A DNA stretch of 64,000 nucleotides from Raphanus sativus (lineage: Eukaryota; Streptophyta; Magnoliopsida; Brassicales; Brassicaceae), in assembly GCF_000801105.2 (NCBI RefSeq), contig NC_079519.1, forward strand, positions 33,145,288 through 33,209,287, in the 5' to 3' direction. Below the pieces are notes generated by a model. It made no database searches and was not told the origin of the DNA. It worked only from the letters and a program-made list of their open reading frames with translations. Positions within the stretch are counted from its first letter, which is position 1. Every line of letters begins with the position of its first letter. The translations under genes were made by a program, and so were the position numbers. Shown here piece after piece: positions 1-12,992 of the stretch.

Positions 1-1090
<1,090 letters not shown>

Positions 1091-1551
1091 ATGATGTCTT
1101 CTTCTTTTCCATTCTCAAGTCTTATGATCTGTTTGTTTTCACTACTCCTGGATTTTGATATTTTTGTTGAGTCGAGACATGTTGAGCTTTCTCTTTTGTC
1201 GTCTTTGGATCGTGTTCGTTCGCTTTCTATTTTAAGAAATAGTTCTACTTTCAAATCTCTTATATATGAACTCTCTCTCAATCCATATCAACGTTTTTGG
1301 TCAAGCTCATGTACTATAAACTAGTGCTTCCTCTCGTCCTCTGGTTTTTCTAAACAAGTACTAAAAAGAATGACAATAATATATGATATAACGTAACTAT
1401 AGTGTACATTACAAAGACATCACTCATACTATCTACTTACACAACACATTTGACAGTCCATAAATACCAAACCCAACATAAACGGGACTCTTAATTGATG
1501 CAGTTACTTGGAAAGTAAGAGAGAAAAACAAAGATTATACACTTATATGTT
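1091..1551. other. Convergent 3' UTR region between RPL7 and PB1 gene
   Basis: This stretch lies between the RPL7 stop codon and the conserved C-terminal frame of the PB1 gene on the other strand. It should hold both 3' UTRs. I see T-rich sequence and no further gene. Confidence 0.6.
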
Positions 1552-1632
1552 TCAGAACAACCCGAGTTCCTTCATCCAAAATTGTGTTCCATCTTCCTTG
1601 TACCTTGTCACAATGGCTGTGAACTCCGGATC
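1552..1632 (-). CDS. Out-of-frame conserved C-terminal tail of the PB1 gene
   Basis: Read on the minus strand, this 81-bp stretch encodes about 26 residues ending WMKELGLF and a TGA stop. It is shifted relative to the main frame, which ends at 1608. A stop codon in its own frame lies only a few codons upstream, so it cannot be an independent gene. It is best explained as the true end of the PB1 protein displaced by an indel within about 1633-1655. Confidence 0.6.
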   Translation of the reverse strand, partial: DPEFTAIVTRYKEDGTQFWMKELGLF

Positions 1633-3576
1633 TGTTGAGTCATATTTTCAGCTGGAAGCTTAGCAGCAGCAGAGCCATCAGGCAACACCATGGCAGGTGG
1701 AGGAGGCCCGGTCATTGTCTGGTACTGTGCGTGATCCATGTGTTGTGTGTAGTATACCTGTTTGGGCGCGTTTTCAGCGTACTCATATCCATAGTTGGGA
1801 ATCCCAGCTGAAACGGACTGAGGTGGGTGATGAATCTGAGAATACCCCATGAACTGCTGCTGACTTATAGGTATCTGCTGAATAATCTGAGCACCACCCA
1901 TCATACCTTGTGGTGTCGTCGTGGCGTAAACCCCAGCCTCAGGTTTGCCACCAGGAGTATTTCTCAAATGGCTGTTAGGTGGCGGAGCCATCATGGGTAG
2001 AGAATCAGTCACACTAACAGATTGTGTGACAGGCGTATTGTAAGGCTTAGGTGGGACTGGAGCAGTGGCATAATAAAAGGGGTAAGGCTGCTGCGAAGGG
2101 TAAACCTGAATGTAACTTTGGACAGGATGGCCAGTAGAGGGATGGTGATGAAGGTATTGAGGTGCAGCAGCGTGTATGAACTGTTGCTGTTGTGGCTGAG
2201 ATTGTTGAGGGTGAAGGATGTAGCCCGTGTCCTGATTCTGATTATGATTATGATTTGGATGTGAGGGATTAATCATTTGAGAAAGTGGTTCTTGGTAGAC
2301 AGGGCTTTGATGAAACACAGGGTTGTTCATGCTGCTATCACTGAGGCATTTCAGCAAACACATGGAGATCAAATCAGAATCTAACTAATCAAAAATTTGA
2401 AACACATGGAGCTCTCAAGTAAAAGAGAGGATAATACCTGGAAAAGGAATCAGGTGACGGCATCTCGTGTCCACCGCTATTTGTTTTCACCTGATGAGTC
2501 GGCAGATTCTGCTGCTGTGAACGTGGAGTCGGAGGCTTTTTGTATCCAGCCGGCACACCGTTATCAGATCTCTCGTCGTCGGTAGCATTCACCGGAGCAG
2601 CAAGAAGCGAGATTGTCACAGGCATAGGCGGCGGTGACGAGATCGCCGCAAATCCGTCGTCTTGAATCTTACTCCCGACGTTGAACCGTGCCAACTGTTC
2701 TTCGATTCCGAGCCTCTGATCATTCATCCCCTTAACCCCACTAGTTTCCTCTACATGAACACGAATCGGAGGTAGATTCGCGAGCGAGGGAGAGGAAGAA
2801 GTTGATCCAAAAGAGGAAGAAGTATCCAACATCGGAGAGTCCGGCAAGTTGTGCACATCTTGGCCTACTTGCTGCTGCTGCGGCGGTGGAGGCTGTTGAA
2901 TCTGTTGTTTACTATTGTCATCTTTAGCGCCGAGAGCAAGAGTATCGTCTAAGCCAAGTAAACGATTGACGACGTCGGAATCAGAATCTGAGAATCCTCT
3001 ATTGAGAGCGTCGAGGAACCAATCATCACTCTTAGCCGAACTCTCTATAATCTGACCCATCGATTGAGTAGCTTCCGGCTTCGCCGTGAACAGAAACAAA
3101 CGGAGACGCGAGGGTTTAGATGAGCCCATCGTACGGTCGTACTCCTCGATCATGTTATCGAGATCCTCGTCGGTGGTTACGGAGATCAAGGAGTCGAGGT
3201 CTTCGTTTGGTAGCTGGTACTTGAGGGTGAACGAGCGGTGGCCGTTGAGGAAGGTGGTGGAGAGACGAGAGATGAGAGAAGAGAGGGAGGTGGTACGGTC
3301 CACGACGACGATGCGAGTGTCGCCGCCCATGTAGCAGAGGAGGGACTTGTCGTGCGGGCGGGGAAGGATGTGGCCGTTGTAACTGCACATGAGACGGAGT
3401 TTGGAGGAAGCGCCGGAAGCGGGAGGAGGGAGATCGTCCCAGGCGTCTGTGGTGCGGGATTTTGGGGAGGAGTTTAGAGACTCAGGGTGAGATGGTGGAA
3501 CGTGAGGAGGAGAAGTAGAAGAGGTGGCTGCGGTGACGACGACGGTGGAGGAGAGAGAAGGAGGCGGTGGTTCCAT
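1608..3576 (-). CDS. PB1 (Phox/Bem1p) domain protein, At2g01190-like
   Basis: Exon 1 is 3576-2438 and exon 2 is 2340-1608. The short intron starts GTATTAT and ends CTCAG and keeps phase (AG|T serine codon). The product is 623 residues as read. Residues about 60-160 form a PB1 domain: basic start KLRLMCSYNGHILPRPHDK, GGDTRIVVVDR, and the acidic OPCA-type stretch LISVTTDEDLDNMIEEYDR. The rest is low complexity, rich in Pro, Gln and Ser, with QQQ and PPPP runs, typical of this plant PB1 group. PB1 domains mediate protein-protein pairing; the specific partner is unknown. The 3' end looks broken: the reading frame stops at 1608, but a conserved-looking tail (DPEFTAIVTRYKEDGTQFW and on to LGLF-stop) lies in another frame at 1632-1552. 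This suggests a one-base loss or a sequence error nearby. Confidence 0.9.
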
Positions 3577-6098
3577 AGGGGAGAGAGAGAGAAAATACGA
3601 AATTGAAAATGAGTAAAAATGGAAGTGGGATTCTAATGGAAAGAGAAGAGTTTTAGAGGAGCTGGTAAACCATAGCTGTTTTTTTTTTTTTGAAACACAG
3701 CTGTTTTTTTTTTATGTAATATTTTTCTTTATTTCTTTTCTTTTTCAAAATAACTAGGAGCCGCAGTTATAATAATTTTTATTTTAATCAATATTAAATA
3801 TAATTAATTTTTAAATATTAATTTTATTGATTTAAAAATAAAACTATACAACAATCATCTGTTATTTGATTTAACTGTTTCAATAAACTTTATTTAGATT
3901 TACTTAAATTTCAATAAAATTTTAATTTTTTAAAAAATAAAATTATATTACATTTAATGGCTATATTTATTTTTTAAATATAGTAAATACAATTTATTTT
4001 TGCTTTATATAAGATATGTTCAACTTGTAAGAATTCATCTATTAATTAATCTAGCAAATTAATAGTTAATCGTGAATAATTTGATAAAAATTTAAATTAT
4101 TTTTTGCACCATTTAATTTATTTTAGCTAAAAATTCAAACATATAACTATCTAAATATTACTGGCTTGATTAATCATAAGATATGCATTATTGTTATATT
4201 TTAGAAAATCTACCAAAAAATATAAATTTACATTAATCAAATTGTCTTTCACATTAAACTGATGTCATGTCATAATTTTTAGAAGTTACATCATTTTTGG
4301 AAAATAAAGTGATGATTATACATAAATAAATTGCTTCTCAAATAAAATTTACTTCTAACTATGGAAATATTTTATATTTGTAAATATAATATTGGTATAC
4401 TTTTAATAATTTTAATGGTGATTTATGAATTATTAACAAACTTAAGATAAACTACCAAAAAACATATGGGCCCAAAACATATTTACATAAATGAAATGTT
4501 TATATCACAATTATTTTTAATCCATGCCATTTTTTTGTGAAAATGAATATGATGATTGACATATACAAGATAAATTACTCCTAACATAATATTTATGATT
4601 TTTTTTTTATTTTCTAGCTGTGGAAATATTGTTATATTTGTAATATAATATTGGCTTACTTTTAATATTTTTAATAATATTGATTTATGAGTTATTACCT
4701 AATTTTATAAAAATTACCAAAACAAATATTTACATAAATGAATTTTTTATATAACAATTCAATTTTCAAATAATGTTTAGAAAATACTATATATAATATT
4801 ATTTGTATAAATCTTACGATTTTCTAAATTTAGCAATATTAAACAAAAAATCCTAGAAAATGATATTATATTAACTAAAAAACACATGATCAAATCCTAA
4901 AAATTAGGAGGTTTATTTCTAAAATTATATATTGTACTTACTAGTGAATTTTCAAAACCTAGATGTTTGTAAAATATATGATAAATTTGATCTGTAATTT
5001 TTAATCTTAGGTAGACAACTTGAAAATATAAATATAAATATAATTATATTGTATGTCAATTATTATAAATGTATAAGCTATATGAATTCTTATAAAATGA
5101 GTTTTGAAATTTGTATGTTTTAAAAAAATTCCTGCTATATCAAACATGTACCAAATTTACCATGTATTAATATAGTTTGCCAAATAATATGTGTTATGTA
5201 GATGTTTATATATTTACATATTTAAACTTGCAATTGGAAATGTTTATAGATATTGATAAAAAAAAAAATTTATCAATGTACAACTAACTAAATCATTTAA
5301 GGCGGTAACATATAATTAAATCATGCATGGCATGATGGCACTAGTAACTAATTACAATTTTTTTGTTTTCTCAGAATTAGATAATATCTTTGTTAGTAGT
5401 TGTATAGTACTTATCAGAACATGTACTGGACTAACTTTGCTCTTTCCTATGATTTAGAAAAAAATGATATTGCTTTTTATCTATTTTTAGAATTATCGTT
5501 AAAGATAAAAAAATGGTCGCTACTTACATATTAATCCATTTAAATGATATGTACCATGATATATAAAATTATTCTCATTTAAATAATATTTTGAATTTGA
5601 GATATTTCATGTTTACTATTACAAAATTTTAAACTTTTTAGTTCTTGTTACTTAAATAACTAATTAAATTTTAATTATTATTAGAACATTATAAGTAAAT
5701 ATTCATTCAGTTTTAACTTTAAAAATAAAAATAATAATAACAGAATATTTTATGAAGTTTCAAATTCGAAATAAAATATTATATACCGTCACAACATGTT
5801 GAAATAATTAAACTATATATTACATTATTAAAGAATAAATAGTCAAATATTTTTGAATTTACATCTATATATTATTCAAATGTGATTAAGCATCATCCGA
5901 ATTATAATTTGTTAAAATAATACTTTTGCATTTTGAAACCATATATCAAAATCTAATTTAAACCTAAGACATGAACATCAGCTAGTTAGGACCTTGTTGT
6001 CTTGCTGCTAGCATCCAACCAAATAAAACTAACTGCAAACAATGTTCCAAAAACATTGCGGGCAACTACAAATGCTGAAGTTTTCCCTTTTCCTGGAA
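3577..6098. other. AT-rich intergenic spacer with a diverged tandem duplication
   Basis: The first about 80 bases should be the promoter and 5' UTR of the PB1 gene (GAGAGAGAG run next to the ATG). The rest is very AT-rich and has no credible coding frame. Two diverged direct copies of about 135-160 bp lie at about 4351-4505 and 4612-4745. Both contain GGAAATATT, TATAATATTGG, TGATTTATGA and TTTACATAAATGAA in the same order. No TSD or terminal repeat was found. Confidence 0.5.
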
Positions 6099-6108
6099 AG
6101 TATACTTT
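6099..6108. repeat. Candidate TSD of the LINE, left copy
   Basis: AGTATACTTT here is repeated exactly at 7609-7618. It directly abuts the oligo-A tail of the LINE, as expected for target-primed insertion. A short AT-rich match could still be chance. Confidence 0.5.
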
Positions 6109-7608
6109 TTTTTTTGCTAAGGATTTTAATATCATAAATGAATAAAAGAGTTTTTACAAAAAGTAGAAACACTAATCTAAAATTGCTTCTCTGGAAAAAA
6201 AAAGGAAAAACAGAGAGATAATTGGGTTACATTTGTGTTGATGCAAGCATCAGTGACTCCATAGAAATAGATAATTGAGGAATTTCTTCCTCCTGTTTTT
6301 TGCGTAGATGGTGTTGCGAATGTCCCTGTCTATGCACTTACAAATCGATTCCGGCGAAATGTGAGTGCTATTGAAGAGGACATTGTTTCTCTGTTTTCAC
6401 AGATGATATATCGTTGTGTGAGCCACGAGACGACGAAGCGTTTCTGGAGCTTGATTGCTATCGGCCTTCAACCATGAGAGAAGCTCCTGCCAGTTAGAAA
6501 ATAACCTTCCCGTAGGACGAAGCCTGAGAAGGACCCATTTCCAGATGACAACGCTATACTCATAGGTGAGGAGTAGATGGTCTCTATCTTCAGGAAATTT
6601 GGAGCAAAGACAGCATTGAGTTGGTATTGGCATTCCCCAAGAAGCAAGTCTGACTCTTGTAGGCAACCTGTCATAATTTGCAACCCACATGTTGAAAGCA
6701 TGTTTTGGGACAGCTCCTTTGTACCATATCACCTTGGCCCAGTCTTTTGTGTTTTCCCTAGGTCTAATTGCCTCCCAAGTGATCGCTGAAGAGAACGTTT
6801 GAAATTTATTCCCATTTACTAGCCAATGATACGAATCCGGATCAGAGGAGACTGATGGAGGCTGGACCGTTGTCAAGTGAATATGTAGCTCTAGTGCACG
6901 GTCTGATCTTGGGTTCGGGAGCCTCCAGCCATTTACATTGCAGGCAGCTGAGACTGTTGCATTGCGAGGTACACAAAGATCTCGAGGACCTGTATCTCCC
7001 AGGTACTTAATGAGAGGACCAAAAGGAGATCATGAATCAAACCAGAAGCTTATGCTTGTTCCATCTCCATCGAGGCTCTTATAAATCTCTCAGCCAGGGA
7101 TCATATTTTTAGTAGACATTTCCAGATCCAAGAGTGGGAAGGCCTTTCCTCAACTGCCCAGTAACACGCAGATCCTAGATACTTCCTTTTCATCCAAGAA
7201 GCCCAAAGTGATGAGTTCTGTGAGAATAGCAGCCATGTGTATCTCAAGTACAAAGTTTTGTTCCATTCTTGAAAGCTTCTAAGCTCAAGTCCTCCTTCTG
7301 ATTTTGGTAAGCATATTGTAGACCATTTAACTTTTGCCTGATAAGCACCCTCTACTGTCCCTGACCAGAGAAATCTTGAGTAAAGTAATTCAATCTGACG
7401 AATACAGCTCTTTGGTAGGATAAAAGTTGTGATCCACAAGATGACAGTTCCTGAGATCACTAATAATATCAGCTGTAGTCTTCCTGCATAGGATAATTTT
7501 TTAACTGCCCAACCCACAAATTTGCGACGAATTTTATCAAGAAGAGGCTCATATTCAGAAACTCTCAGCTTCCTTGACATAAGCGGCAGTCCTAAGTACC
7601 TTACAGGC
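6109..7608 (-). mobile_element. 5'-truncated LINE (non-LTR retrotransposon) fragment
   Basis: On the minus strand this is the 3' portion of a plant L1-type element. It reads from the RT C-terminal region (PVRYLGLPL, YAGRLQLI, KSEGGLELRSFQEWNKTLYL; 7655-7101) through the zinc-binding zf-RVT region (YKGAVPKHAFNMWVANYDRL, CCLCSKFPEDRDHLL; 6876-6397) to a tail near 6256 and an oligo-A end at about 6109 (oligo-T on the plus strand). The frame can be followed through at least two in-frame TGA codons where the family has Trp, one near 7045 and one near 6406. The copy is therefore dead. The candidate TSD AGTATACTTT flanks it at 6099-6108 and 7609-7618. The right-hand repeat lies close to coding sequence that may still be LINE, so the 5' edge is tentative. 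Confidence 0.85.
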
Positions 7609-7739
7609 AGTATACTTTCGGTCAAGAAAACTAAATACCAAAAAAATATAACCACATTACAGATAGATCACATGAAATTATGAATTAACTCCAAACAAAA
7701 ATGTTAGGCACATTGCTATGTGGCTTATTATCCAGATTT

Positions 7740-8200
7740 GGATCCAATTCGAAATCTACTCTGGATCCGCTCCGAAAATAATATATTCACGGTGTCTGGA
7801 TCCGAATAATAAAATTTTGGATATGTCAAAACAGTTCCAGATTCAGATATCTTAACTTTTAAATTCAGATACATGTTTTAAAATATATAATATTTTTACT
7901 ATTAATTATATTTGATATATTACTAATTATACATAAAATTAGTTTATAATATTAAATTTTAATTTTAGTAATATTTTATGCATAAATATATTTATAAATT
8001 TTGTAAAATATATAATTTATGCAATATTTTAGATTCTTTTATTAAAAATATTTTTATTTTATTTTAAAATTATTTTACACCTAATATCCAAAATATGAAT
8101 ATCCATAAGGCACATATATGAATCCAAATACTAAAATCACGGATCCAAATCTTGATAATTTAGATTTTTCAAATATCCTGATCCGTTCGAAGTCTATACA
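7740..8200. repeat. Degenerate GGATCCGAAT-type dispersed repeat
   Basis: The two ends (about 7740-7830 and 8080-8200) carry repeated words such as TCTGGATCCGAAT, GGATCCAAAT and CCTGATCCGTTCG around an AT-rich core. It resembles the clearer repeat at 12307-12992, but is too decayed to define ends. Confidence 0.35.
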
Positions 8201-8282
8201 AAAATAAAGGATTTAAACTTGAATTTAAAGCTAAGAAAATTGCAAATTACTAAACAGGAATAAAAACTACATGTGTCACATT

Positions 8283-8445
8283 CAGGGACGGATCCAAGAT
8301 GATTTTTAGTATGGGCAGATAACCATTTCTATAACTAAAATCTTATTATAAGTGTACTTAAACAAACTTAATACTAAATGTCAAAGAACAAAAAAAAATT
8401 AGGATGGGACACGCCACACCCTCTAATGCAGTGGGTCCGCCCCTG
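8283..8445. mobile_element. 163-bp hAT MITE with perfect 8-bp TSD
   Basis: The terminal inverted repeats are CAGGGACGGATCCA (8283-8296) and TGGGTCCGCCCCTG (8432-8445), which match at 12 of 14 positions. The exact 8-bp duplication GTCACATT flanks it at 8275-8282 and 8446-8453. CAGGG-type ends plus an 8-bp TSD are the signature of the hAT superfamily. The interior is AT-rich and noncoding, so this is a non-autonomous element. Confidence 0.9.
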
Positions 8446-8453
8446 GTCACATT

Positions 8454-10451
8454 GTTTGACGGCATGCCTACCGATTGGCTCCACGCTGGATCTGCAGCTG
8501 AAAGAGTGAGCAAACCCTCTGTGTCATCCTCCATTTGCTCTCGCTATAATCCTATCCGTTGGATTCGTTTACATGCCATTCATATTGCATCTAACGGCTA
8601 TCTAGGTTGGCTGTCCCACACGGCTTTAAAACGGAAAACACCGCAAATAACCGTATTTGTTACCTTTAGAAAGGTTTTACACCGCGAACACCACACGGTT
8701 TACTTTACGTTTATTTTAATATTCGCCTTCTCGGACGTTATGGTATCATTATTATTTGTGGTAGCTGTTTTCCCTCAACTAAAGGATTCTTTGTGTTAAC
8801 CAAAAAATAAAAAGGATTCTTTTTTTTATAATCAAAACAGTGTTTGTGAGAAGCATGAAACTAAAAAGAAAATAGGAAGAGGAAAAGAAAAAGAAAAATA
8901 AAAAGAAAAATTATTATATTTAAAGAATAGGTACTAAAGAAAATTTTAATTTGTGGACAAACAAAAGATTTAAATTTTTATAACAAAGGAAAATAAAGAG
9001 AAAAAGTTACGACTTCGTTTCGGACTTTATAAAACGGAGGTCAAAGTATCGTGTAAAAAGAGTCGCGTCAAAGCTCCAGGCGGCGCTCATGCAAGCAACC
9101 CCTTTTTACATCCAGTTTATAATAGTCCGGTGGGATGGATAATATCATCACTAACTACTAAATAAAAAAAACTAATAACTACTAAGTAAATAACAAAAAG
9201 TGGGATTAAAGTGTATAAGATACGTGTTCAAAAAAAAAAGTGTATAAGATAAGATTATTTACTTAGTAGTTATTATTTCTTTTTTTCTTTTTTCAAAAAA
9301 ACTAATAAGTAAATATTCTAACCTTATACACTTTACTCCCACTTTTTGTTTATGCATTGCACTAATACATATCTTTATTTTTGTATTTGGTATCCGAAAA
9401 ACTGATGTTTATAGCATAATTAATATAATTACTTAGAAAAATTAAACATAAATAAAAGCATGAGTTGGTGAAAATTTATTAAATAAAACAGAAATTGATA
9501 AATAAAGATATGTATTTATTTTTCTTAATATGTGTAAAAGATTAAAACATTATTCTTTTCGTATACTGAATAAGTAAATGTTTTCAAATAAAATTGTATG
9601 TGTTGGAATATATATTTTATGAAATTTTTAGTAATTAATAATAGGAAATGGTAAACTTTAAAAGAATATTCAAATACCATTGGTTTACATTTATAGACTT
9701 ATGGAGACTGACTTACTGTTTAACACTTTTTTGGAGAATACTTAAACACATAAAATGATGTATTTATAATCAACTTTAGTATGTTTTACGGAACAAAAAA
9801 AATACATCATTTAAGAAATAGAAAGTATTAAAAAGCAAAAAAAGAAAGAAAATAATAATACTAGGATCATAAAATCATGTTAGAAGCCAGCATATGTGGA
9901 TAACTTTAGAATATGGACTCGGAAAAACTTTAGGGTATGGACTACATATACTATAGATTTATAATGCCGAAATAGATTTAAGAAGTTGGATGGGTATTGG
10001 TTGATTAAGCAAACTAAAGTTTGCAAGTAACACCAATTTAATTATAACCACCTCCAACAGATTAATTTTGATTATACCTAATCTATTTTTTCTTAACAAC
10101 TTGAACTGCGCATAAATCTTCCAAGTCATCATTTTCTTTTTGCAGTTGCAGTCGAACTTAAATTTTATTGTTTGATTTTCATTGTTTCCTACCGGGTTAA
10201 CTCTCTTGGTATGACAATAATACATGTCCTGATTTTACGTAATCCCTGTGTGAAGGAGATTACGACATTTTTAAAAGAGAAATAAATAAATAACCATATT
10301 TTCATTGAGAAAAGTAATTAACGTCCCCTTCAAAACTAACATTTCCATTAATTTCATACAAACGAACGATACTCTCATATATGCATCCATAAGATGGTGG
10401 TCGGAAATGCCAAAAATGGTAGATATGTTTTTGCATTTCTTATAAGGAAAA
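8454..10451. other. Intergenic spacer, no gene seen
   Basis: The left part (8454-8800) is less AT-rich and has a 131-codon open frame that crosses the MITE boundary. It resembles nothing I know and is probably chance. The remainder is A/T-rich with oligo-A runs. It holds one clear inverted repeat, listed separately. Confidence 0.5.
9174..9274. repeat. 20-bp perfect inverted repeat
   Basis: AATAACTACTAAGTAAATAA (9174-9193) is the exact reverse complement of 9255-9274, with a 61-bp loop. A second inverted match (AAAAAGTGGGATTAAAGTGT near 9195 against the complement near 9330-9350) suggests a larger decayed foldback element covering about 9165-9360. Confidence 0.6.
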
Positions 10452-11584
10452 CTAGATCATGACCCGCTCGACCGAGCGGGAGTCAGTTTTTTTTTATCTT
10501 CGTTTTTACTAAAGGTTATATATGATTGCAATGTGTATTAATATAAAATTTTGATTAATAACAATGTGTACTAATGTGTTTAAATAAGTAATGTGTTTAA
10601 TTACTAAATCTGATTTTTAAATTTATGGTAACGTAAAGTAGATTTTTTATATTATTTAAAATATATAGTGCTATATATTTTGTATTTTCAACATTTATTA
10701 TACAAAACTTACATTGGGGTATTATTTATATGAAAATATGTATAACATAATATATTTATATATTATATAAACATATACACACCCGCACGGGTTTTATTTT
10801 TGAAATGTATTCTATATTGTTTAGTTTTATGTAGTATCGAGTTTGTATAATTCAATTTTGTGTTTAAAGAAAAATATCAAAACTGTCTTTCGTATGTAAA
10901 AATAACACTTTGCAAGCACGAGTTGTGTTTTTTTATTGTAACACAAAATTTTATATAAAATTTATGTTTTTGTACATTACGAAATTTAATTTTTTAAAAT
11001 AATTATTACGTAATTTCAAAGTGAATTTTATCTCTAAAGTCTAATATATTTTGTGTGTAATGGTTCAAAGCATTTTCGATATATATTATATTTCAGTTTG
11101 GTTTGTTTTTAGTATTATTGTATAAGTATAATACTATACAATATTACTATTTTCTATACAATATATGAAGTTATGTGTTATTTGTTTTAGAAAGTAGATT
11201 AAACCCAACGTAGTTATAAGAATAGTCATATCTTTATGTATGTGTCTATGACTTATCTACCTAATGTTATTCGTACTAATAAAATTAATATGGCCAATGA
11301 AAGTATACTGATCAATTTAAAATGAATTGTATAGGGTATATAACGATTAATATTTTTAGTATTCTTAACATATATCTTATCTAAATCGACATGTAATAAA
11401 TGTAAAAATCATATATGGAATATAGACAAAAAGAAGAACTGTATTTAAGGAAATACATCAATGTAAAGTTAGATTATAGTATGTATTATATATAAAGAAT
11501 GAAATATTTAATTTAAACATATGAGATCCACTTTTAAAAATCCACCTAGAGAAAGTTGTAATGTTCCTATTTTAATAAGATAGA
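10452..11584 (-). mobile_element. Non-autonomous Helitron, both termini visible
   Basis: On the minus strand the element begins TCTATCTTATTAAAATAGGA at 11584 and ends CTAG at 10452. The hairpin CCCGCTCG-AC-CGAGCGGG (10463-10480) lies 11 nt before the 3' end. The host bases are A on the 5' side (11585) and T on the 3' side (10451), which is the expected AT target. The 5'-TC start, 3'-CTRR end, subterminal hairpin, A/T insertion and absence of a TSD are all Helitron hallmarks. The 1.1-kb interior is AT-rich with no Rep/helicase coding sequence. Confidence 0.85.
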
Positions 11585-12306
11585 TGATCGTATCAACTTC
11601 ACACATACAGATACAGAAACTAGTTCGTGGAGGGTCCACCACTGTTGCTGTTTTTCAAAACTATCCATTTCATATTCCAGTAAACAATTTGGGATTAAAA
11701 AAATAGAAAAATGTCCACAGAAAGAAAAATGGGTGACACATTGCCATAGCAGTTTGATCATTAAAGCAAAGGTACACAACTCTAAGATGATGAATTAAAC
11801 TTGAATGGGATCAAATTCAAAGAGAATGCATGAGCTTGTGTATTCTATTAATATAATCATCTTCTCCATATAAAATAATGGTTTATCGAATGTGTTTTCT
11901 TTGAATATCGTGAGTACTTTTAACATTTGATTTGTCTTTCTTTTCACGATCAAATATATTACAAGCGTTTCAGATCCAACAAGCAAAACTTATTACAGGT
12001 TTTTCATTTTTGGTAATTTTTGGTGTTTCGGACTCACGGAGGCCGAGATGTCGTCAAAATCTTCGAATTGACCTCGTTGTTGTCGCCTTCTTTCTTTTAC
12101 TGTTACTTTTACCTTCAATTATTACTACTATTTTTTTCCCAAAACAAACCTTAAAAGTTAAAACTATTCACCCGTGAAAAGGATATATAGTATATACGAT
12201 TTTTTCATTTTCTTTTAGCAATCTTCACTGTCTTCTTTGTTTCTTCTGATTAAAGAAGAGTGGTGTTTTGTAGAGTAATGAGTGCAAATGCGCTAGGCAA
12301 TAATCT
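11585..12306. other. Intergenic spacer, no gene seen
   Basis: The sequence is AT-rich, with short open frames of 60-80 codons that have no recognisable composition or motif. No element ends were found. Confidence 0.4.
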
Positions 12307-12992
12307 AGGGGTTGGCATTTAACCCGATATCCGAAGCCGCACCCGAACCCGATCCGAAAAATTCAAACTGAAATCTGAACCGAAATAACAAAATACTCGA
12401 ACGGGTATTGATTTAGGAGAGATTGGATATCCGAACCCGAACGGATAATACCCAAACCCGAATGGATATTCGAAGATAACCGAACATATATATACTTAGC
12501 TTTATATTCTAGTTTTCATCTCTCATTTTATTTAAAATATTTATATTGATGTCACACATACTTTAAAATTATATAATATACATATAATTACGAAGAAAAA
12601 TGTTTTGATATTCACTTAAAATGAATATCAAGCTTTTTGTTTCATGTATTAACAAAAGTTACATCCAAATTCTAAAAATAATAGCCAAATGAATGTTTAT
12701 TTATTTTTAAAATTTACCTTCAAATCTATTAATAATTCAATATATAAAAAAATAAAAGTCAGTTAATCGAAAACTAAAATTTTAAATACAAAAACCTTAA
12801 AAATGAAATTTTTTTTTTCTTTTAATCCAAATATCCGAATCCGACCCGAGATAACCGAACCCGAACTAAAAATATCCGAACCCGATCCGAAGTTCAAAAA
12901 TACCCGAACGGATATTATACTCCTATATCGAAATACCCGAAAATCCAAAATATCTGATCCGAACCCGAACGAGTATCCGAATGTCCACCCCT
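12307..12992. repeat. Transposon-like repeat with CCGAACCCGAA arrays near both ends
   Basis: The ends AGGGGTTGGCATTT (12307-12320) and GAATGTCCACCCCT (reverse AGGGGTGGACATTC) form an imperfect terminal inverted repeat. Inside each end are many copies of ATCCGAACCCGAACGG-like words (12330-12480 and 12825-12980). Such GGGGTGGGCATTCGGGT-type elements are common in Brassicaceae genomes. The flanks GCAATAATC and GCGATAACT are similar but not identical, so a TSD is unproven and I leave the superfamily open. Confidence 0.65.

Noticed and set aside
8404..8799. 131-codon plus-strand open frame
   Set aside because: It starts inside the hAT MITE and crosses its boundary; no recognisable domain or splice context.
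10779..10797. A second GC hairpin (ACCCGCACGGGT) as another Helitron end
   Set aside because: No CTRR terminus or A/T boundary follows at the right distance; probably internal to the Helitron at 10452-11584.
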